Shown piece by piece: positions 9,604 through 23,221 of a stretch of 64,000 bases of DNA. This DNA is from Bifidobacterium sp. ESL0745 (GTDB lineage: Bacteria > Actinomycetota > Actinomycetes > Actinomycetales > Bifidobacteriaceae). Made by a program: the position numbers and the translations under genes. How positions within the stretch are numbered: the stretch's first letter is position 1; each line of letters starts with the position of its first letter. The DNA lies in NCBI RefSeq assembly GCF_029433335.1, contig NZ_JAQTHX010000001.1, forward strand, positions 1,364,001-1,428,000, in the 5' to 3' direction. The notes under the pieces are model-generated. The model ran no database searches and was not told the DNA's origin. It saw only the letters and a program-made list of their open reading frames with translations.

Positions 9604-12185
9604 GCAGCGAGAACGCCCGCAAAACGAACCTTCCGCCCACCTGGTCTGGCACAAGCACAAGCCCCATCATGCCGATATCCGGCGGAACCGACCTACATCA
9701 ACGTGCATTGGCCACCGTTCATCATTCTTGGGCCACCGCTGCCATCGGCGTTCTTTTCGTGTCAATCATCACCTGCCTTGATTCCGCCAATCTTATTGAT
9801 GTCTACGGCAGTATTCGCGTCTGGACCGTAGCCGCCATTCCATCCGCTGCATTGGGTGCTCTCATCGCGTTGGCCGGCGTGAATCCGGCTTTGAGACTTT
9901 GGTGGCAGATCGTCTTTCTTGCATTTGCGCAATTCATCGTCGGCCCGGTCTTCACCCTGAACGCCACTACCATTGCCCATATCATGCCGACCCTGACCAC
10001 CTTGAGTCAAGGGTTCACGCAGACGTTCGGCGCGTTCAAATATGTCATCGCCGTTTCCCCTCCGATCGGCAGCGCCAATGGGAGCCTGATGGCCTTATGG
10101 ACGCTCAATCTCTTCACAGCATTTCTAGCTGGAGTCTTCGCGGTTTCGACAAACAGCAAAATCAACCTGATCACTGTCTTTCCTCTGGCGCTGAATCTTG
10201 TCGCGAGCGCACTTTTGGGAACCTCCCACGGCGTCGCCCGCCAGGCATGCGGCATCGTAGCCATGCTTGCGCTTGCCGTCTGGCTGGCCTGGCGCTGGCA
10301 ATCTTTCGACATCCGTCGGCCGGTCAGCATCGTCGTCATCCTCGTCATCACCATTGCTCTTGCCTTCGGAGCCACCTTCGTGGCCCCTCAGCACCGCCTG
10401 ATACTGCGCGACCACTACAATCCGCCGCTCGACCCGCATCAATACACCAGTCCGCTAAGCGGCATGCGTTCCTATGTCAAGTACCACAAAAAGGAAACGT
10501 TGCTCACCGTCTCTGGCCTTCCAGCAGGCACGCCGGTCCGTCTTGCCGTCATGGACCGCTTCGATGGCAACGTCTGGAACTTCTCCGATTCCTCGGATGC
10601 CGACGATTCCTCCGACTATCGCAAGATCGGCGAGAACATTGCCAGTGGTAGCAATAATGGCAACAATAGCGCCAACACAAACGGCGACCGGTTCAAAGCC
10701 ACGTTCAAAGTCGGCAAAGGGTTTTCGGAACAATGGCTGCCACTGGCGGGCACCGCCTCGTCAATCAGGTTGGACGGAAGAAATCTTTACTACAACACCG
10801 GCACCCATTCCGCTATTGTGACGGGTAGCGATGCAAGCGGCATAATCTACACCGAATTCGGCACCATCGCCAATCCCCCAACCGAACAGCAGATCGCCCG
10901 ATCCCACGCCCAGCGCATCGGTCAGCCAGAAGCCAGGGACGTACCCGACAACGCCAGCAAATTCGCCACCGCGCTGACCGGCCGACAATCGAGCGACGGC
11001 ACCACCGCCCAATCCCTGGCCACTGCACTCAAAACCAAGGGCTGGTTCTCCCACGGCCTTGCCGGCGATTACCCGTCCCTGCCCGGCCATGGCAATTTCC
11101 GTATCGATTCGATGCTGGGCGAAGGTGCCATGGTCGGCGACAGCGAGCAATACGCCTCGCTGATGGCGATGATGGCGAGAAAACTGAACCTGCCCTCACG
11201 CGTGGTGCTGGGATTCGTCCCCAAAGACAAAGACGGCAATATCTCCAAGTCGCGCACCACACGCGACGCCACCGGCATCAGCGAAATGACCTTCACCGGC
11301 AACGACATCGAAGCCTGGGTCGAGATCAATTTCAAAGACTATGGCTGGGTGCCCTTCCACCCCACGCCCAAAGAGACGAAGACGCCCGACAAAAACCAGA
11401 ATCTGTCACTGCCCAAACCCAAAACCCTCGTACATCAACCGCCAGTGCCACTTGTCGATCCTCTTCACGACCAGGCCCAGGCGCGCGACCAGTCCTCGCT
11501 TGGCGGAACGGACGCGGGGAACGAAAACAGTAATGCTGTTTTGATGAAAATCATCGAAATCTCAAAGAAAGTCGCCATCTGCGGCAGCCCGCTATGGATT
11601 TTTCTGATTATCTGCACGCTGATCCTTGTGATCAAGGCGATTCAGTTGGCTGTCATGGCCCGGCGTGGCACTCCGGAACAACGCATCGCGTCGGGCTGGA
11701 CAGCGATCGACATGCTCGCCAAACAGAGCGGCATCGCGGTCCAAGGGACACGTCGGCATCGGCTGAAGCAAATCGAAACGGCTCTTGAAAGCGAGGAACA
11801 GACCATGACCGCCGGCAAATCAACAATTCGCAAGCCTGTTGATTTGCCGGAGCTGAAATTGCTCTCCCGCGAGGCCGATTGGGTGATCTTCTCAGGCAGA
11901 AAACCTGAAGACGACACTTCACAAGACTATTGGCAACGGGTGAAGTCGATGCGCAAATCCATGCTTGCCGCCCAACCACACCTGCGCCGCCTGCGTACCC
12001 GGCTTTCGCTTAAAGGAGTGTTACGCATGCCGCATCCGCACCTTAAAAAGTCAAGGAGATCAGCATCAACGACCGCCGGCGGCAACATCGAGGAAACCTT
12101 GGCAACAAATACGACAAAACGCACGTATATACTGGCAGATGTACATAGCGCAAAACGCAAACCAGCCGGGCGGAAAGGTCAATGA
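9600..12185 (+). CDS. Polytopic transglutaminase-like protein, catalytic triad replaced
   Basis: An 861-residue TgpA/DUF3488-type protein. Several N-terminal membrane segments (about residues 40-265) lead to an external transglutaminase-like domain (about 380-620), then a further membrane helix (about 663-685) and a basic cytoplasmic tail. The fold is clear from EQYASLMAMMARKLNLPSRV and AWVEINFKDYGWVPFHPTP. The three residues that normally form the Cys-His-Asp triad are Ser515, Glu571 and His587. The protein is therefore predicted to lack protease or transglutaminase activity and may instead bind peptide or act as a scaffold. It overlaps the neighbouring genes by 4 bp at both ends. It corresponds to the tgm gene of the cluster. 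Confidence 0.88.
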   Translation: MSSENARKTNLPPTWSGTSTSPIMPISGGTDLHQRALATVHHSWATAAIGVLFVSIITCLDSANLIDVYGSIRVWTVAAIPSAALGALIALAGVNPALRLWWQIVFLAFAQFIVGPVFTLNATTIAHIMPTLTTLSQGFTQTFGAFKYVIAVSPPIGSANGSLMALWTLNLFTAFLAGVFAVSTNSKINLITVFPLALNLVASALLGTSHGVARQACGIVAMLALAVWLAWRWQSFDIRRPVSIVVILVITIALAFGATFVAPQHRLILRDHYNPPLDPHQYTSPLSGMRSYVKYHKKETLLTVSGLPAGTPVRLAVMDRFDGNVWNFSDSSDADDSSDYRKIGENIASGSNNGNNSANTNGDRFKATFKVGKGFSEQWLPLAGTASSIRLDGRNLYYNTGTHSAIVTGSDASGIIYTEFGTIANPPTEQQIARSHAQRIGQPEARDVPDNASKFATALTGRQSSDGTTAQSLATALKTKGWFSHGLAGDYPSLPGHGNFRIDSMLGEGAMVGDSEQYASLMAMMARKLNLPSRVVLGFVPKDKDGNISKSRTTRDATGISEMTFTGNDIEAWVEINFKDYGWVPFHPTPKETKTPDKNQNLSLPKPKTLVHQPPVPLVDPLHDQAQARDQSSLGGTDAGNENSNAVLMKIIEISKKVAICGSPLWIFLIICTLILVIKAIQLAVMARRGTPEQRIASGWTAIDMLAKQSGIAVQGTRRHRLKQIETALESEEQTMTAGKSTIRKPVDLPELKLLSREADWVIFSGRKPEDDTSQDYWQRVKSMRKSMLAAQPHLRRLRTRLSLKGVLRMPHPHLKKSRRSASTTAGGNIEETLATNTTKRTYILADVHSAKRKPAGRKGQ

Positions 12186-13045
12186 CGATGACGGAACATC
12201 CACATATTCATGCGGCCTTGGGCACCGACACCGGCAAAAAGCGTAACAACAATCAGGACAGTGCCCTCAACGCACCGGGTGTCTACATCGTCTGTGACGG
12301 CATGGGCGGAGGCATTGGCGGCGAACACGCGAGCGCACTTGCCATCGAGCGTTTCAAGTCGGTCGCCAATGAACCGATACGCTCCAGGAAGATTATCGAA
12401 TCCGCACTTTTTGACGCCCAATACGACGTGTCACAATTGGGGCAGAAACTTGGGGGCGTGTCCGGCACCACCGCCACCGGCATCATTCTTCCCGCACACC
12501 CCACGGCGGACGGCAGTGAACAGGCTCCGCTTTGGTACGTGATCAATGTCGGTGATTCGCGCACCTATCATTTCGACTGCGACGAGCAGGGCAAGCCGAT
12601 AGCCGATTCGATAAGCCATATCACCAAGGACCATTCCCAGCGCCAACAGGCCATCGATTCCGGGCTCATGTCGCCGCAAATGGCCAATGCCGTCATTCCC
12701 CGTAACATCATCACCCAATGCATAGGCGCACCGCAAGGCATCAAGCCGGACTTCTATGCGGTCGTACCGCAAGGTCGCTTCCTTGTCTGCTCGGACGGTC
12801 TGTATTCGGAGGTCAGTGACAAACGGATCGCGGCGATCAACGCGGCGAATCCCGACCCCCAACAAGCCGTCGATACCCTTATCAAAGCCGCACTCAACGC
12901 CGGCGGCGACGACAACATCACCGTCATGGTCGTCGACGTGTGGCCAAACGAAGGGTGCGGCAGGCCTTGGCGCGCCAGCAAACTTGATGACGGAGAGGAA
13001 TTAGAGACCATCGGCGATGTCACACTGGACAGCCTCCACACGTAG
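12182..13045 (+). CDS. PP2C-family Ser/Thr protein phosphatase
   Basis: A 287-residue soluble PPM/PP2C phosphatase. All signature metal-binding blocks are present: RNNNQDS, VCDGMGGGIGGEHAS, NVGDSRTY, LVCSDGLYSEV and the closing GGDDNITVMVVDV. It has no membrane segment, unlike PstP/Stp-type phosphatases of many actinobacteria, so it should act on cytoplasmic phosphoproteins. The obvious candidates are substrates of the kinase at the head of the cluster (inference from context). Its start overlaps the transglutaminase-like gene's stop (ATGA), so kinase and phosphatase are probably made from one transcript. Confidence 0.93.
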   Translation: MTMTEHPHIHAALGTDTGKKRNNNQDSALNAPGVYIVCDGMGGGIGGEHASALAIERFKSVANEPIRSRKIIESALFDAQYDVSQLGQKLGGVSGTTATGIILPAHPTADGSEQAPLWYVINVGDSRTYHFDCDEQGKPIADSISHITKDHSQRQQAIDSGLMSPQMANAVIPRNIITQCIGAPQGIKPDFYAVVPQGRFLVCSDGLYSEVSDKRIAAINAANPDPQQAVDTLIKAALNAGGDDNITVMVVDVWPNEGCGRPWRASKLDDGEELETIGDVTLDSLHT

Positions 13046-13104
13046 GTCAGGTTGGCCTGGTTTCACGCTTCTGTACCCGATGACGAATTAGACAAACCAA
13101 CCGT

Positions 13105-13110
13105 TATAAT
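13105..13110 (+). promoter_or_regulatory. Consensus -10 element for the LRV gene
   Basis: A perfect TATAAT lies in the 107-bp gap after the PP2C gene, about 42 bp before the LRV start. No good -35 hexamer is visible. It suggests the LRV gene can be transcribed separately from the upstream cluster. Confidence 0.5.
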
Positions 13111-13152
13111 CATAAAGCGGATCAATACTGCCAACAAGAGCAGCAAAGCAGG

Positions 13153-14043
13153 ATGGCGCCAAGAAGTCCATCCGACAAGAAAAGAGCAATGAACGCCATG
13201 GTTGATTACGACACTGCCGTCGCAACGGTTCAGGATCCCAACGCCGACCCTGTCATGCTTGCGAAAATCGCCTATGAAAACCCGGATTTCGGCGCCAACG
13301 TGGCAGTGAACCCACGCGCCTATCTAGGACTCAAACGATGGCTGGCGCAGTTCGGGGACAACCGTGCCCGGCAGACCCTCAAGGCCATGGGGTTCGATGT
13401 GCCGCAACAAGGCGTCTCGCCGCGTGAGGCAGGTCCGCAAGCCACCACTCAGGAAGCATCTCAAAACTTGCATCAGGCCCAAACTCAAGATCCATATCAA
13501 ACCTCAGACCAATGCCAGACTCAGGCCGCATTTCAAGTCGCTGCTCAACGCCAATATCAGAACCAAGCCCAAGCGCATGCTCCGGGCCAAGCTTCACCGG
13601 CGGCCAACGCGTCGTATCCAGCCACAGGCGCGTCGTATCCAACTTCAGCTCAACAACAAAACCCCGGCATGGGCTATTACGCAGACCAGCGCGAGGCCCA
13701 AACCCAATACAGGGGCACCAATCAATATGATTTGCGATACGATCCCCAATCTGATTCCAAATTTGATTCCCAACCAGACACTTCAGCCGCCCCAGCCGCC
13801 TCAATTGCCCCCGCCGACAGTTACGCACACCAGACACCGGTGACCACGAATGCATACGGGTACACAGCCGAACAAGCGCTCGATCCGCACACCGATCAGA
13901 TGACCATCGCAAAAATCGCCCAATACGCCCCAGAGCTGCGCCCGTGCCTTGCCCGGAACCCCAACACCTATCCCGAACTTCTCGAATGGCTCGCCCAGCT
14001 GCACGACCCGGCCATAGACGCGGCACTGGCCATACGTCAGTGA
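13153..14043 (+). CDS. Variant leucine-rich-repeat protein with Gln-rich linker
   Basis: A 296-residue soluble protein with a domain-linker-domain build. An N-terminal helical module (about residues 17-78, with MLAKIAYENPDF and LKRWLAQFGD) and a C-terminal one (about 230-294, with IAKIAQYAPEL and LLEWLAQLHDP) are copies of the same unit. They resemble the variant leucine-rich repeat (LRV) found in actinobacterial proteins. About 150 Gln/Ala/Tyr/Pro-rich residues separate them. I know no biochemical function for the family. The start is uncertain: the ATG at 13189 is an alternative and neither has a good ribosome site. The gene lies between the phosphatase and the convergent FHA gene, so a link to phospho-signalling is plausible but inferred. 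Confidence 0.75.
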   Translation: MAPRSPSDKKRAMNAMVDYDTAVATVQDPNADPVMLAKIAYENPDFGANVAVNPRAYLGLKRWLAQFGDNRARQTLKAMGFDVPQQGVSPREAGPQATTQEASQNLHQAQTQDPYQTSDQCQTQAAFQVAAQRQYQNQAQAHAPGQASPAANASYPATGASYPTSAQQQNPGMGYYADQREAQTQYRGTNQYDLRYDPQSDSKFDSQPDTSAAPAASIAPADSYAHQTPVTTNAYGYTAEQALDPHTDQMTIAKIAQYAPELRPCLARNPNTYPELLEWLAQLHDPAIDAALAIRQ

Positions 14044-14133
14044 TCGGCAATATTGTTCTGAAATTGAACCATTATTATGGCCAACCAGCCCGCTGCCCCA
14101 ACAATATTCAAGTCAGTTCATAACCGTTAAGTA

Positions 14134-14183
14134 AATACATGTCCCGCTATCTTCCGAAAAGCCGAGATAACGGGACATGTATT
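14134..14183. terminator. Bidirectional terminator between the LRV and FHA genes
   Basis: Inverted repeat with 20-bp arms (14134-14153 and 14164-14183, AATACATGTCCCG core) around a 10-base loop, in the 198-bp gap between two convergent genes. It can serve both strands. Confidence 0.75.
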
Positions 14184-14241
14184 ATTCCATGCATCACTAA
14201 ATGCCAGAAGCAGTCCGCGCTCCGAAAATGCGACGGGCGAA

Positions 14242-15021
14242 TCAGTCTTTGTCTTCAGTCAACCTGAAGAACTGGTCGCCGAAACGCAAGACCATGGGAG
14301 CGGTGAGCCGGACAGGGCTGCCTTTGACCTGCTGCTCGCGATTGCCGTCAATGATATACGTGCCATTGAGCGAACCGTAATCTTCGACCCACAGCGCCCC
14401 GTCCTTGTCATAGCTCAAAGCGGCATGATTGCGCGAAACCGTGCGGGTGGGATCGGCGATCTTCACGGACATCGCACCTTGTGGCACCGTGGCCGAAACG
14501 TGGCGGCCGAGCAACGCACTTTTGTCGAGAAGAATATCCTGACCGGTGACGTCGTTGTGCAAACGGTACCTCTTCTGGGGCTTTTGCGACATAAAGGACG
14601 CCGAGAGCACCGTCCCGTCCCAATCCTTGATACCACCATTGCTGTTGATTGTCGGAACAGACAAAGTCTGCGGGCCATCCGATGCAGATTTCTGACGAAC
14701 CGCCACGACCTCACTTTCCAATGTCTGCGGAGGCTGTGTGGAAACCGAACCATAGACAGATTCGGCAGGCTGCTCCTGACCTTGCAAGAATTCTGTGTCC
14801 GGTTCTCGGTCAAACGATCTGTATTGCGTAGACTCCCCGAACTGGGCTTGGTCGGACGATCCCTGAGAAAGCTGCCCCTGTGCAGTCGGTGCGGTCGGCT
14901 CAAACTGCCCCTGTACAGACCGAACGGTTACACGCTCACTCGTGTATGCATCAGCAACATCATCGTCGCACCATCCGAATTCCGGAGGCGGCGGAAAAGG
15001 CAAAGCGCTCATATTTGTCAT
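14242..15021 (-). CDS. FHA-domain phosphothreonine-binding protein
   Basis: A protein of about 259 residues. The first 150 residues are Pro-, Gln- and Ser-rich. The C-terminal third is a forkhead-associated domain with the conserved core LLGRH, SRNHAAL and DYGSLNGTYI, in which Arg, Ser, His and Asn are the usual phosphothreonine contacts. FHA proteins read kinase output, and this gene is convergent with the kinase cluster, so it is a likely effector of that kinase (inference). Several starts are possible: GTG 15066, ATG 15042, 15021 and 15012. I use 15021 because it precedes MTNMSALP without extending into the rpoC terminator region, but no clear ribosome site decides it. Confidence 0.85.
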   Translation of the reverse strand: MTNMSALPFPPPPEFGWCDDDVADAYTSERVTVRSVQGQFEPTAPTAQGQLSQGSSDQAQFGESTQYRSFDREPDTEFLQGQEQPAESVYGSVSTQPPQTLESEVVAVRQKSASDGPQTLSVPTINSNGGIKDWDGTVLSASFMSQKPQKRYRLHNDVTGQDILLDKSALLGRHVSATVPQGAMSVKIADPTRTVSRNHAALSYDKDGALWVEDYGSLNGTYIIDGNREQQVKGSPVRLTAPMVLRFGDQFFRLTEDKD

Positions 15022-15086
15022 ATTATCGTAGAACCACAACATCCCCAGCCGCAATGACGGAAGCACCGGCGCATTTCAGCACATAT

Positions 15087-15127
15087 GAATTTACCCCGGT
15101 GCACCAAAAGCACATCGGGGCAAATTC
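15087..15127 (-). terminator. rpoC transcription terminator
   Basis: Imperfect inverted repeat 53 bp past the rpoC stop. The arms at 15087-15102 and 15110-15127 share GAATTT and CCCCG blocks, with a G-U pair and a two-base bulge on the rpoC strand. Confidence 0.65.
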
Positions 15128-15179
15128 AGACGTTTAACCGGTCCGGTCTTTCAGCCGAACCGAGCACCCGCCCTACAAA

Positions 15180-18100
15180 TCAGGCCTGCGAACCGGAGTT
15201 GTCCGCACCACCATCGGAACCAGCGTCAGAACCGGAACCTGCGCCGAAATCGGTGTCGCCACCGAGTTCACCAGCCCCGCCCTGATCATTGAGGAAGTCA
15301 TCAGGGTTGAAGTCGTCGCCGAGCTTCAGGTCGCCGAAGTCGATATTGGAGAAGTCCATATCGTCCATGCCACCCTCGCCGAAGTCCGTGGCCGCCGTGT
15401 CGCCGCCCAAACCGAAGTTCGGGTAGATGGTGTCGCGGATGGCCTTGTCGGGCTCGACCGTCGCGTTGCGATAACGCGCCAGTCCGGTGCCGGCAGGGAT
15501 GAGCTTGCCGATGATGACGTTCTCCTTCAAGCCCTTGAGCTCGTCGGACTTCTGCTCCAAAGCGGCCTCCGTAAGCACACGGGTGGTCTCCTGGAACGAC
15601 GCGGCGGAAAGCCAGGAATCGGTGGCCAGCGAAGCCTTGGTGATGCCCAAGAGCTCCGGACGACCGGCGGCGGGCTTGCCACCCTCCTTGACGGCCTTCA
15701 TATTGGCGTCGCGGAACTTGGCCTGATCGACTAGTTCGCCGGGCAGGAGGCTCGTCGTGCCGGAATCGATCACCGTGATGCGGCGAAGCATCTGGTGGAC
15801 GATGACCTCGATGTGCTTGTCGTGGATATCCACACCCTGGGAGCGGTACACGTCATGCACGCCCTCGACGATATTGACCTGCGCGGCACGGGGGCCAAGA
15901 ATGCGAAGGATCTTCTTCGGATCGACGGAGCCTTCGATCAGCTGGGTGCCGGTGTCAACGTGGTCGCCGTCCTTGACCAAGAGCGGTGCGCGGCGCGTCA
16001 CCGGATAGGTGATCGGCTCGACGGTCGAATCGTCCGGGGTCAGCGTCACGGTGCGGCCATGGTCGGAATCCTCGACCTTGACGGTGCCGGGATACTCCGT
16101 GATCGGCGCCTCGCCCTTAGGCGTACGCGCCTCGAAGAGCTCGGTGACACGGGGAAGACCCTGGGTGATATCGGAAGCGGAAGCGACGCCGCCGGAGTGG
16201 AAGGAACGAAGCGTGAGCTGCGTACCAGGCTCGCCGATGGACTGAGCCGCGACGACGCCGACGGCCTCGCCGACATCGACCAGGCGATTGGTGGCCAGCG
16301 ACCAGCCATAGCACTTCGCGCACACGCCGCGCTTGGATTCGCAGGTCAGCACGCTGCGTGCCTTGACCTCTTCGACGCCATGGGCGACCATATCGCGCAG
16401 CACGTCCATGGACATCGCATCGCCACGCTTGTAGAGCACGGTCTTGCCGTCCTTGGGGTCAATGACATCTTCGGAAAGCAGACGGGAATAAGGACCACCG
16501 TCAGCGTCCTTGACGAGCACGAGATTGCCGTCCTCATCGCGGTCGGCGATCTTCATCGTCAGGCCCTTCTTGGTGCCGCAATCCTCCTCGCGAACGATGA
16601 CCTCCTGGGCCACGTCGACGAGACGACGGGTCAAATAGCCGGATTCCGCAGTACGAAGTGCGGTATCGGCCAGACCCTTGCGGGCGCCGTGCTGGGAGAT
16701 GAAGTACTCCAGGACGGAGAGGCCTTCGCGGTAGTTGGACTTGACAGGACGGGAGATGATCTCGCCCTTCGGGTTCGCCACCAGGCCTCGCATACCGGAA
16801 ATCTGACGAATCTGCATCCAGTTGCCACGGGCTCCGGACTGGACCATGATGTTGACGTTGTTGTCGTCCTTGAAGTTCTCACGCATGGCGTCCGCGACCT
16901 TGTCGGTGCATTCGGTCCACAGGTTGATAAGCTCCTGGCGGCGTTCCTCTTCGGTCAACAGACCCATTTCGTACTGGTCGTTGACCTTGTCGGCCTGGCC
17001 TTCGTAGTCGTGGATGATCGAGAGGCGTTCCGGCGGCTCGACGATGTCGGAGAAGGACATGGTGACGCCCGACCACGGGGCGCGGGTGAAGCCGAGATCC
17101 TTCAGGGCGTCCAGCGTCGCGGCCACCTGGGCGGTGGAGTAACGCGTGGCGATGTCGTCGACGATCGTGGAGAGCTTGCCCTTGGCGACCTGTTCGTTGA
17201 TGAACGGGTAGTCGACGGGCAGTGTCTCATTGAACTTCAAACGGCCATAGGAAGTGGCGAAGAGAACGGAACCGTCCTTGAAACGCTCCTCCTTGACCAC
17301 GTCGGGGCTGCCTGGCTCGGGATTGACGACCTTGAGTTCGCCCGGCTCCCAATCCTTGGGGAGCACGAAATCCTTGGGCAGGCGCACCAGCACTTTGGCC
17401 TGCACGTCGACGTCATGACGGTCAACGGCCATGCGCAGTTCCTCAGGGGAACCGAGCACGCGGCCCTGGCCCTTGGCGCCTTCCACAACGGTGGAAAGGA
17501 AGTAAAGACCCAAAATCATATCCTGAGAAGGCATCGTGACGGTGTGGCCGTCTGCCGGCTTCAGGATATTGTCGGAAGCCATCATCAGGGAACGGGCCTC
17601 GGCCTGTGCCTCGACACTCAGCGGAAGATGGACGGCCATCTGATCGCCATCGAAGTCCGCGTTGAATGCGGCGCACGCAAGCGGCGGCAGGTGAATGGCC
17701 TTGCCCTCGACCAGAATCGGCTCGAAGGCCTGGATGCCGAGCCTGTGCAGCGTAGGCGCACGGTTCAGGAGCACCGGGTGCTCGGAAATGACATCCTCAA
17801 GCACGTCCCAGACGGACGAGTCCTGACGGTCGACCAAACGCTTCGCGCTCTTCATGTTCTGCGCGTAGTTCTGATCCACGAGCTTCTTGATGACGAAGGG
17901 CTTGAACAGCTCCAAGGCCATCGGCTTCGGCAGACCGCACTGGTGCATACGCAGCGACGGACCGACGACAATCACGGAACGGCCGGAATAATCCACGCGC
18001 TTGCCCAAGAGGTTCTGACGGAAACGGCCCTGCTTGCCCTTGAGCATGTCGGAAAGCGACTTCAGCGGGCGGTTGGAAGCGCCGGTGACCGGACGGCCAC

Positions 18101-19262
18101 GACGGCCGTTATCGAACAGGGAGTCGACGGCTTCCTGCAGCATGCGCTTTTCGTTGTTGAGCATGATCTCGGGGGCGCCGAGCTCAATGAGCCTCTTCAA
18201 GCGGTTGTTACGGTTGATGACGCGGCGATAGAGATCGTTCAGATCGGAGGTGGCGAAACGGCCGCCGTCGAGCTGGACCATCGGGCGCAGATCCGGAGGG
18301 ATAACCGGAATGGCGTCAAGCACCATCGCCTCAGGCTTGTTGTCCGTGGTGAGGAAGGCGTTGACGACCTTGAGCCTCTTCAGGGCACGGGCCTTGCGCT
18401 GGCCGGAGCCGGTGTCGATCTCCTCGCGAAGCTGCTTGGCGGCACCTTCGAGGTCGAAGTCCTGCAGGCGCTTCTTGATGGCCTCGGCACCCATGCAGCC
18501 TTCGAAATAGTCGCCATAGCGATCGACCATTTCCTGCCACAGGTCGACGTCGCCTTCCATGTCGCCCGGCTTCAAGGTCTTGAAGCGGTCGAACACGGCG
18601 GCCAGCCTCTGGGCCTGGTCGTCGTAACGCTGGCGGATGGCCGCCATCTCGCGCTCGGCGGAGTTGCGCATCTTGGACTTGGCGCTGCCCTTGGCCTCGC
18701 CGCTCGCCTCGAGCTCGGCCATATCGGCCTCAAGCTTCTTGGCGCGCTCTTCGATCTCATTGTCGCGACGCTTGTTGAGCTGCGCGATCTCGGTGTCGAA
18801 TTCGTCTTGCAGATCCGGCAGATCCTGCTGACGCTGGGCGTCATCGACACTCGTGACCATGTAGGCCGCGAAGTAGATGACCTTCTCCAAATCCTTCGGT
18901 GCGATGTCGAGCAAGTAGCCCAAACGGCTCGGCACACCCTTGAAGAACCAGATGTGCGTTACCGGTGCGGCCAACTCGATGTGGCCCATGCGCTCACGAC
19001 GGACGCGGGATTTGGTGACCTCCACGCCGCAGCGTTCGCAGACGATGCCCTTGAAACGGACGCGCTTGTATTTGCCGCAGGCGCACTCCCAGTCGCGGGT
19101 CGGTCCGAAGATCTGCTCTCCGAACAGGCCGTCCTTCTCAGGCTTCAAAGTCCTATAGTTAATGGTTTCCGGCTTCTTGACTTCGCCGTAGCTCCACTTG
19201 TGGATGTCCTCGGTAGTGGCGAGTCCGATCCTCAGTTTGTCAAATGCGTTGACGTCCAGCAC
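15180..19262 (-). CDS. rpoC: RNA polymerase beta' subunit
   Basis: A 1360-residue largest subunit of RNA polymerase. Recognisable parts are the N-terminal zinc site (CACGKY and CERCGV, about residues 60-78), the catalytic Mg motif NADFDGDQ (near 534), the bridge-helix/trigger-loop region ([16 protein letters not shown]) and a second zinc cluster ([13 protein letters not shown]). The C-terminus carries an acidic Asp/Gly-rich tail. The start is the GTG at 19262, giving [12 protein letters not shown] as in actinobacteria, with AGGA upstream; starts before that are not needed. It follows rpoB by 125 bp on the same strand and is presumably co-transcribed. A 1164-codon open frame on the opposite strand is a composition artefact. 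Confidence 0.99.
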   Translation of the reverse strand: MLDVNAFDKLRIGLATTEDIHKWSYGEVKKPETINYRTLKPEKDGLFGEQIFGPTRDWECACGKYKRVRFKGIVCERCGVEVTKSRVRRERMGHIELAAPVTHIWFFKGVPSRLGYLLDIAPKDLEKVIYFAAYMVTSVDDAQRQQDLPDLQDEFDTEIAQLNKRRDNEIEERAKKLEADMAELEASGEAKGSAKSKMRNSAEREMAAIRQRYDDQAQRLAAVFDRFKTLKPGDMEGDVDLWQEMVDRYGDYFEGCMGAEAIKKRLQDFDLEGAAKQLREEIDTGSGQRKARALKRLKVVNAFLTTDNKPEAMVLDAIPVIPPDLRPMVQLDGGRFATSDLNDLYRRVINRNNRLKRLIELGAPEIMLNNEKRMLQEAVDSLFDNGRRGRPVTGASNRPLKSLSDMLKGKQGRFRQNLLGKRVDYSGRSVIVVGPSLRMHQCGLPKPMALELFKPFVIKKLVDQNYAQNMKSAKRLVDRQDSSVWDVLEDVISEHPVLLNRAPTLHRLGIQAFEPILVEGKAIHLPPLACAAFNADFDGDQMAVHLPLSVEAQAEARSLMMASDNILKPADGHTVTMPSQDMILGLYFLSTVVEGAKGQGRVLGSPEELRMAVDRHDVDVQAKVLVRLPKDFVLPKDWEPGELKVVNPEPGSPDVVKEERFKDGSVLFATSYGRLKFNETLPVDYPFINEQVAKGKLSTIVDDIATRYSTAQVAATLDALKDLGFTRAPWSGVTMSFSDIVEPPERLSIIHDYEGQADKVNDQYEMGLLTEEERRQELINLWTECTDKVADAMRENFKDDNNVNIMVQSGARGNWMQIRQISGMRGLVANPKGEIISRPVKSNYREGLSVLEYFISQHGARKGLADTALRTAESGYLTRRLVDVAQEVIVREEDCGTKKGLTMKIADRDEDGNLVLVKDADGGPYSRLLSEDVIDPKDGKTVLYKRGDAMSMDVLRDMVAHGVEEVKARSVLTCESKRGVCAKCYGWSLATNRLVDVGEAVGVVAAQSIGEPGTQLTLRSFHSGGVASASDITQGLPRVTELFEARTPKGEAPITEYPGTVKVEDSDHGRTVTLTPDDSTVEPITYPVTRRAPLLVKDGDHVDTGTQLIEGSVDPKKILRILGPRAAQVNIVEGVHDVYRSQGVDIHDKHIEVIVHQMLRRITVIDSGTTSLLPGELVDQAKFRDANMKAVKEGGKPAAGRPELLGITKASLATDSWLSAASFQETTRVLTEAALEQKSDELKGLKENVIIGKLIPAGTGLARYRNATVEPDKAIRDTIYPNFGLGGDTAATDFGEGGMDDMDFSNIDFGDLKLGDDFNPDDFLNDQGGAGELGGDTDFGAGSGSDAGSDGGADNSGSQA

Positions 19263-19313
19263 TATGTTGTCCTGTCTTCCAATTGGTAACAATTACGATT
19301 TTCGGCCGGCTTG

Positions 19314-19360
19314 CCGGGGCTGGTTATTTGTAATATTTATTATTACTTACCAAGCCCCGG
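19314..19360 (-). promoter_or_regulatory. Hairpin in the rpoB-rpoC spacer
   Basis: An 8-bp perfect GC stem (CCGGGGCT / AGCCCCGG) closes an AT-rich, partly complementary loop within the 125-bp rpoB-rpoC gap. There is no T-run after the stem on the coding strand. It could be an RNA-processing or attenuation element that sets the beta to beta' ratio. Confidence 0.5.
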
Positions 19361-19387
19361 GCCAAGCCGTATGTTTAAGCGTTGCCT

Positions 19388-22954
<3,567 letters not shown>

Positions 22955-23085
22955 TGGACGTTCCTTATCGCTCGCTAGATCTTTGAATATTCATTTCGAG
23001 GAAACGCGCCGCAAACGGCTACACTACGCGGGCGCTTCGTCGTTAGAGCATGCCCGCAATATGACACACCTTATGCAAAATATTC

Positions 23086-23094
23086 ATTATAGCA
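23086..23094 (-). promoter_or_regulatory. Extended -10 promoter of rpoB-rpoC
   Basis: On the minus strand TGCTATAAT gives a perfect extended -10 (TGnTATAAT), placing the transcript start near 23080 and leaving a leader of about 125 nt before rpoB. No strong -35 is visible, which fits an extended -10 promoter. The remainder of 22955-23221 shows no gene. Confidence 0.6.
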
Positions 23095-23221
23095 TACAGT
23101 TCGACATTCCGCCATACAACCACGGAAAACATAGAGCATAACCGCATTGAACAGCTGATGGTCTTATCTATAATGTCCAAGCCGTCTCGAGAACTCTCAA
23201 ATGGCGAAATGAACTTAGCAT

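Noticed and set aside
12965..12978. Another copy of the CTTGGYGCRCCAAG palindrome in the PP2C gene
   Set aside because: Only the first 12 bases match, it is inside coding sequence encoding PWRAS, and no partner occurs 62 bp away.
15795..19289. 1164-codon open frame antisense to rpoC
   Set aside because: It mirrors the whole of rpoC in one antisense frame, has no domain character and no ribosome site. It is the usual by-product of GC-rich codon usage.
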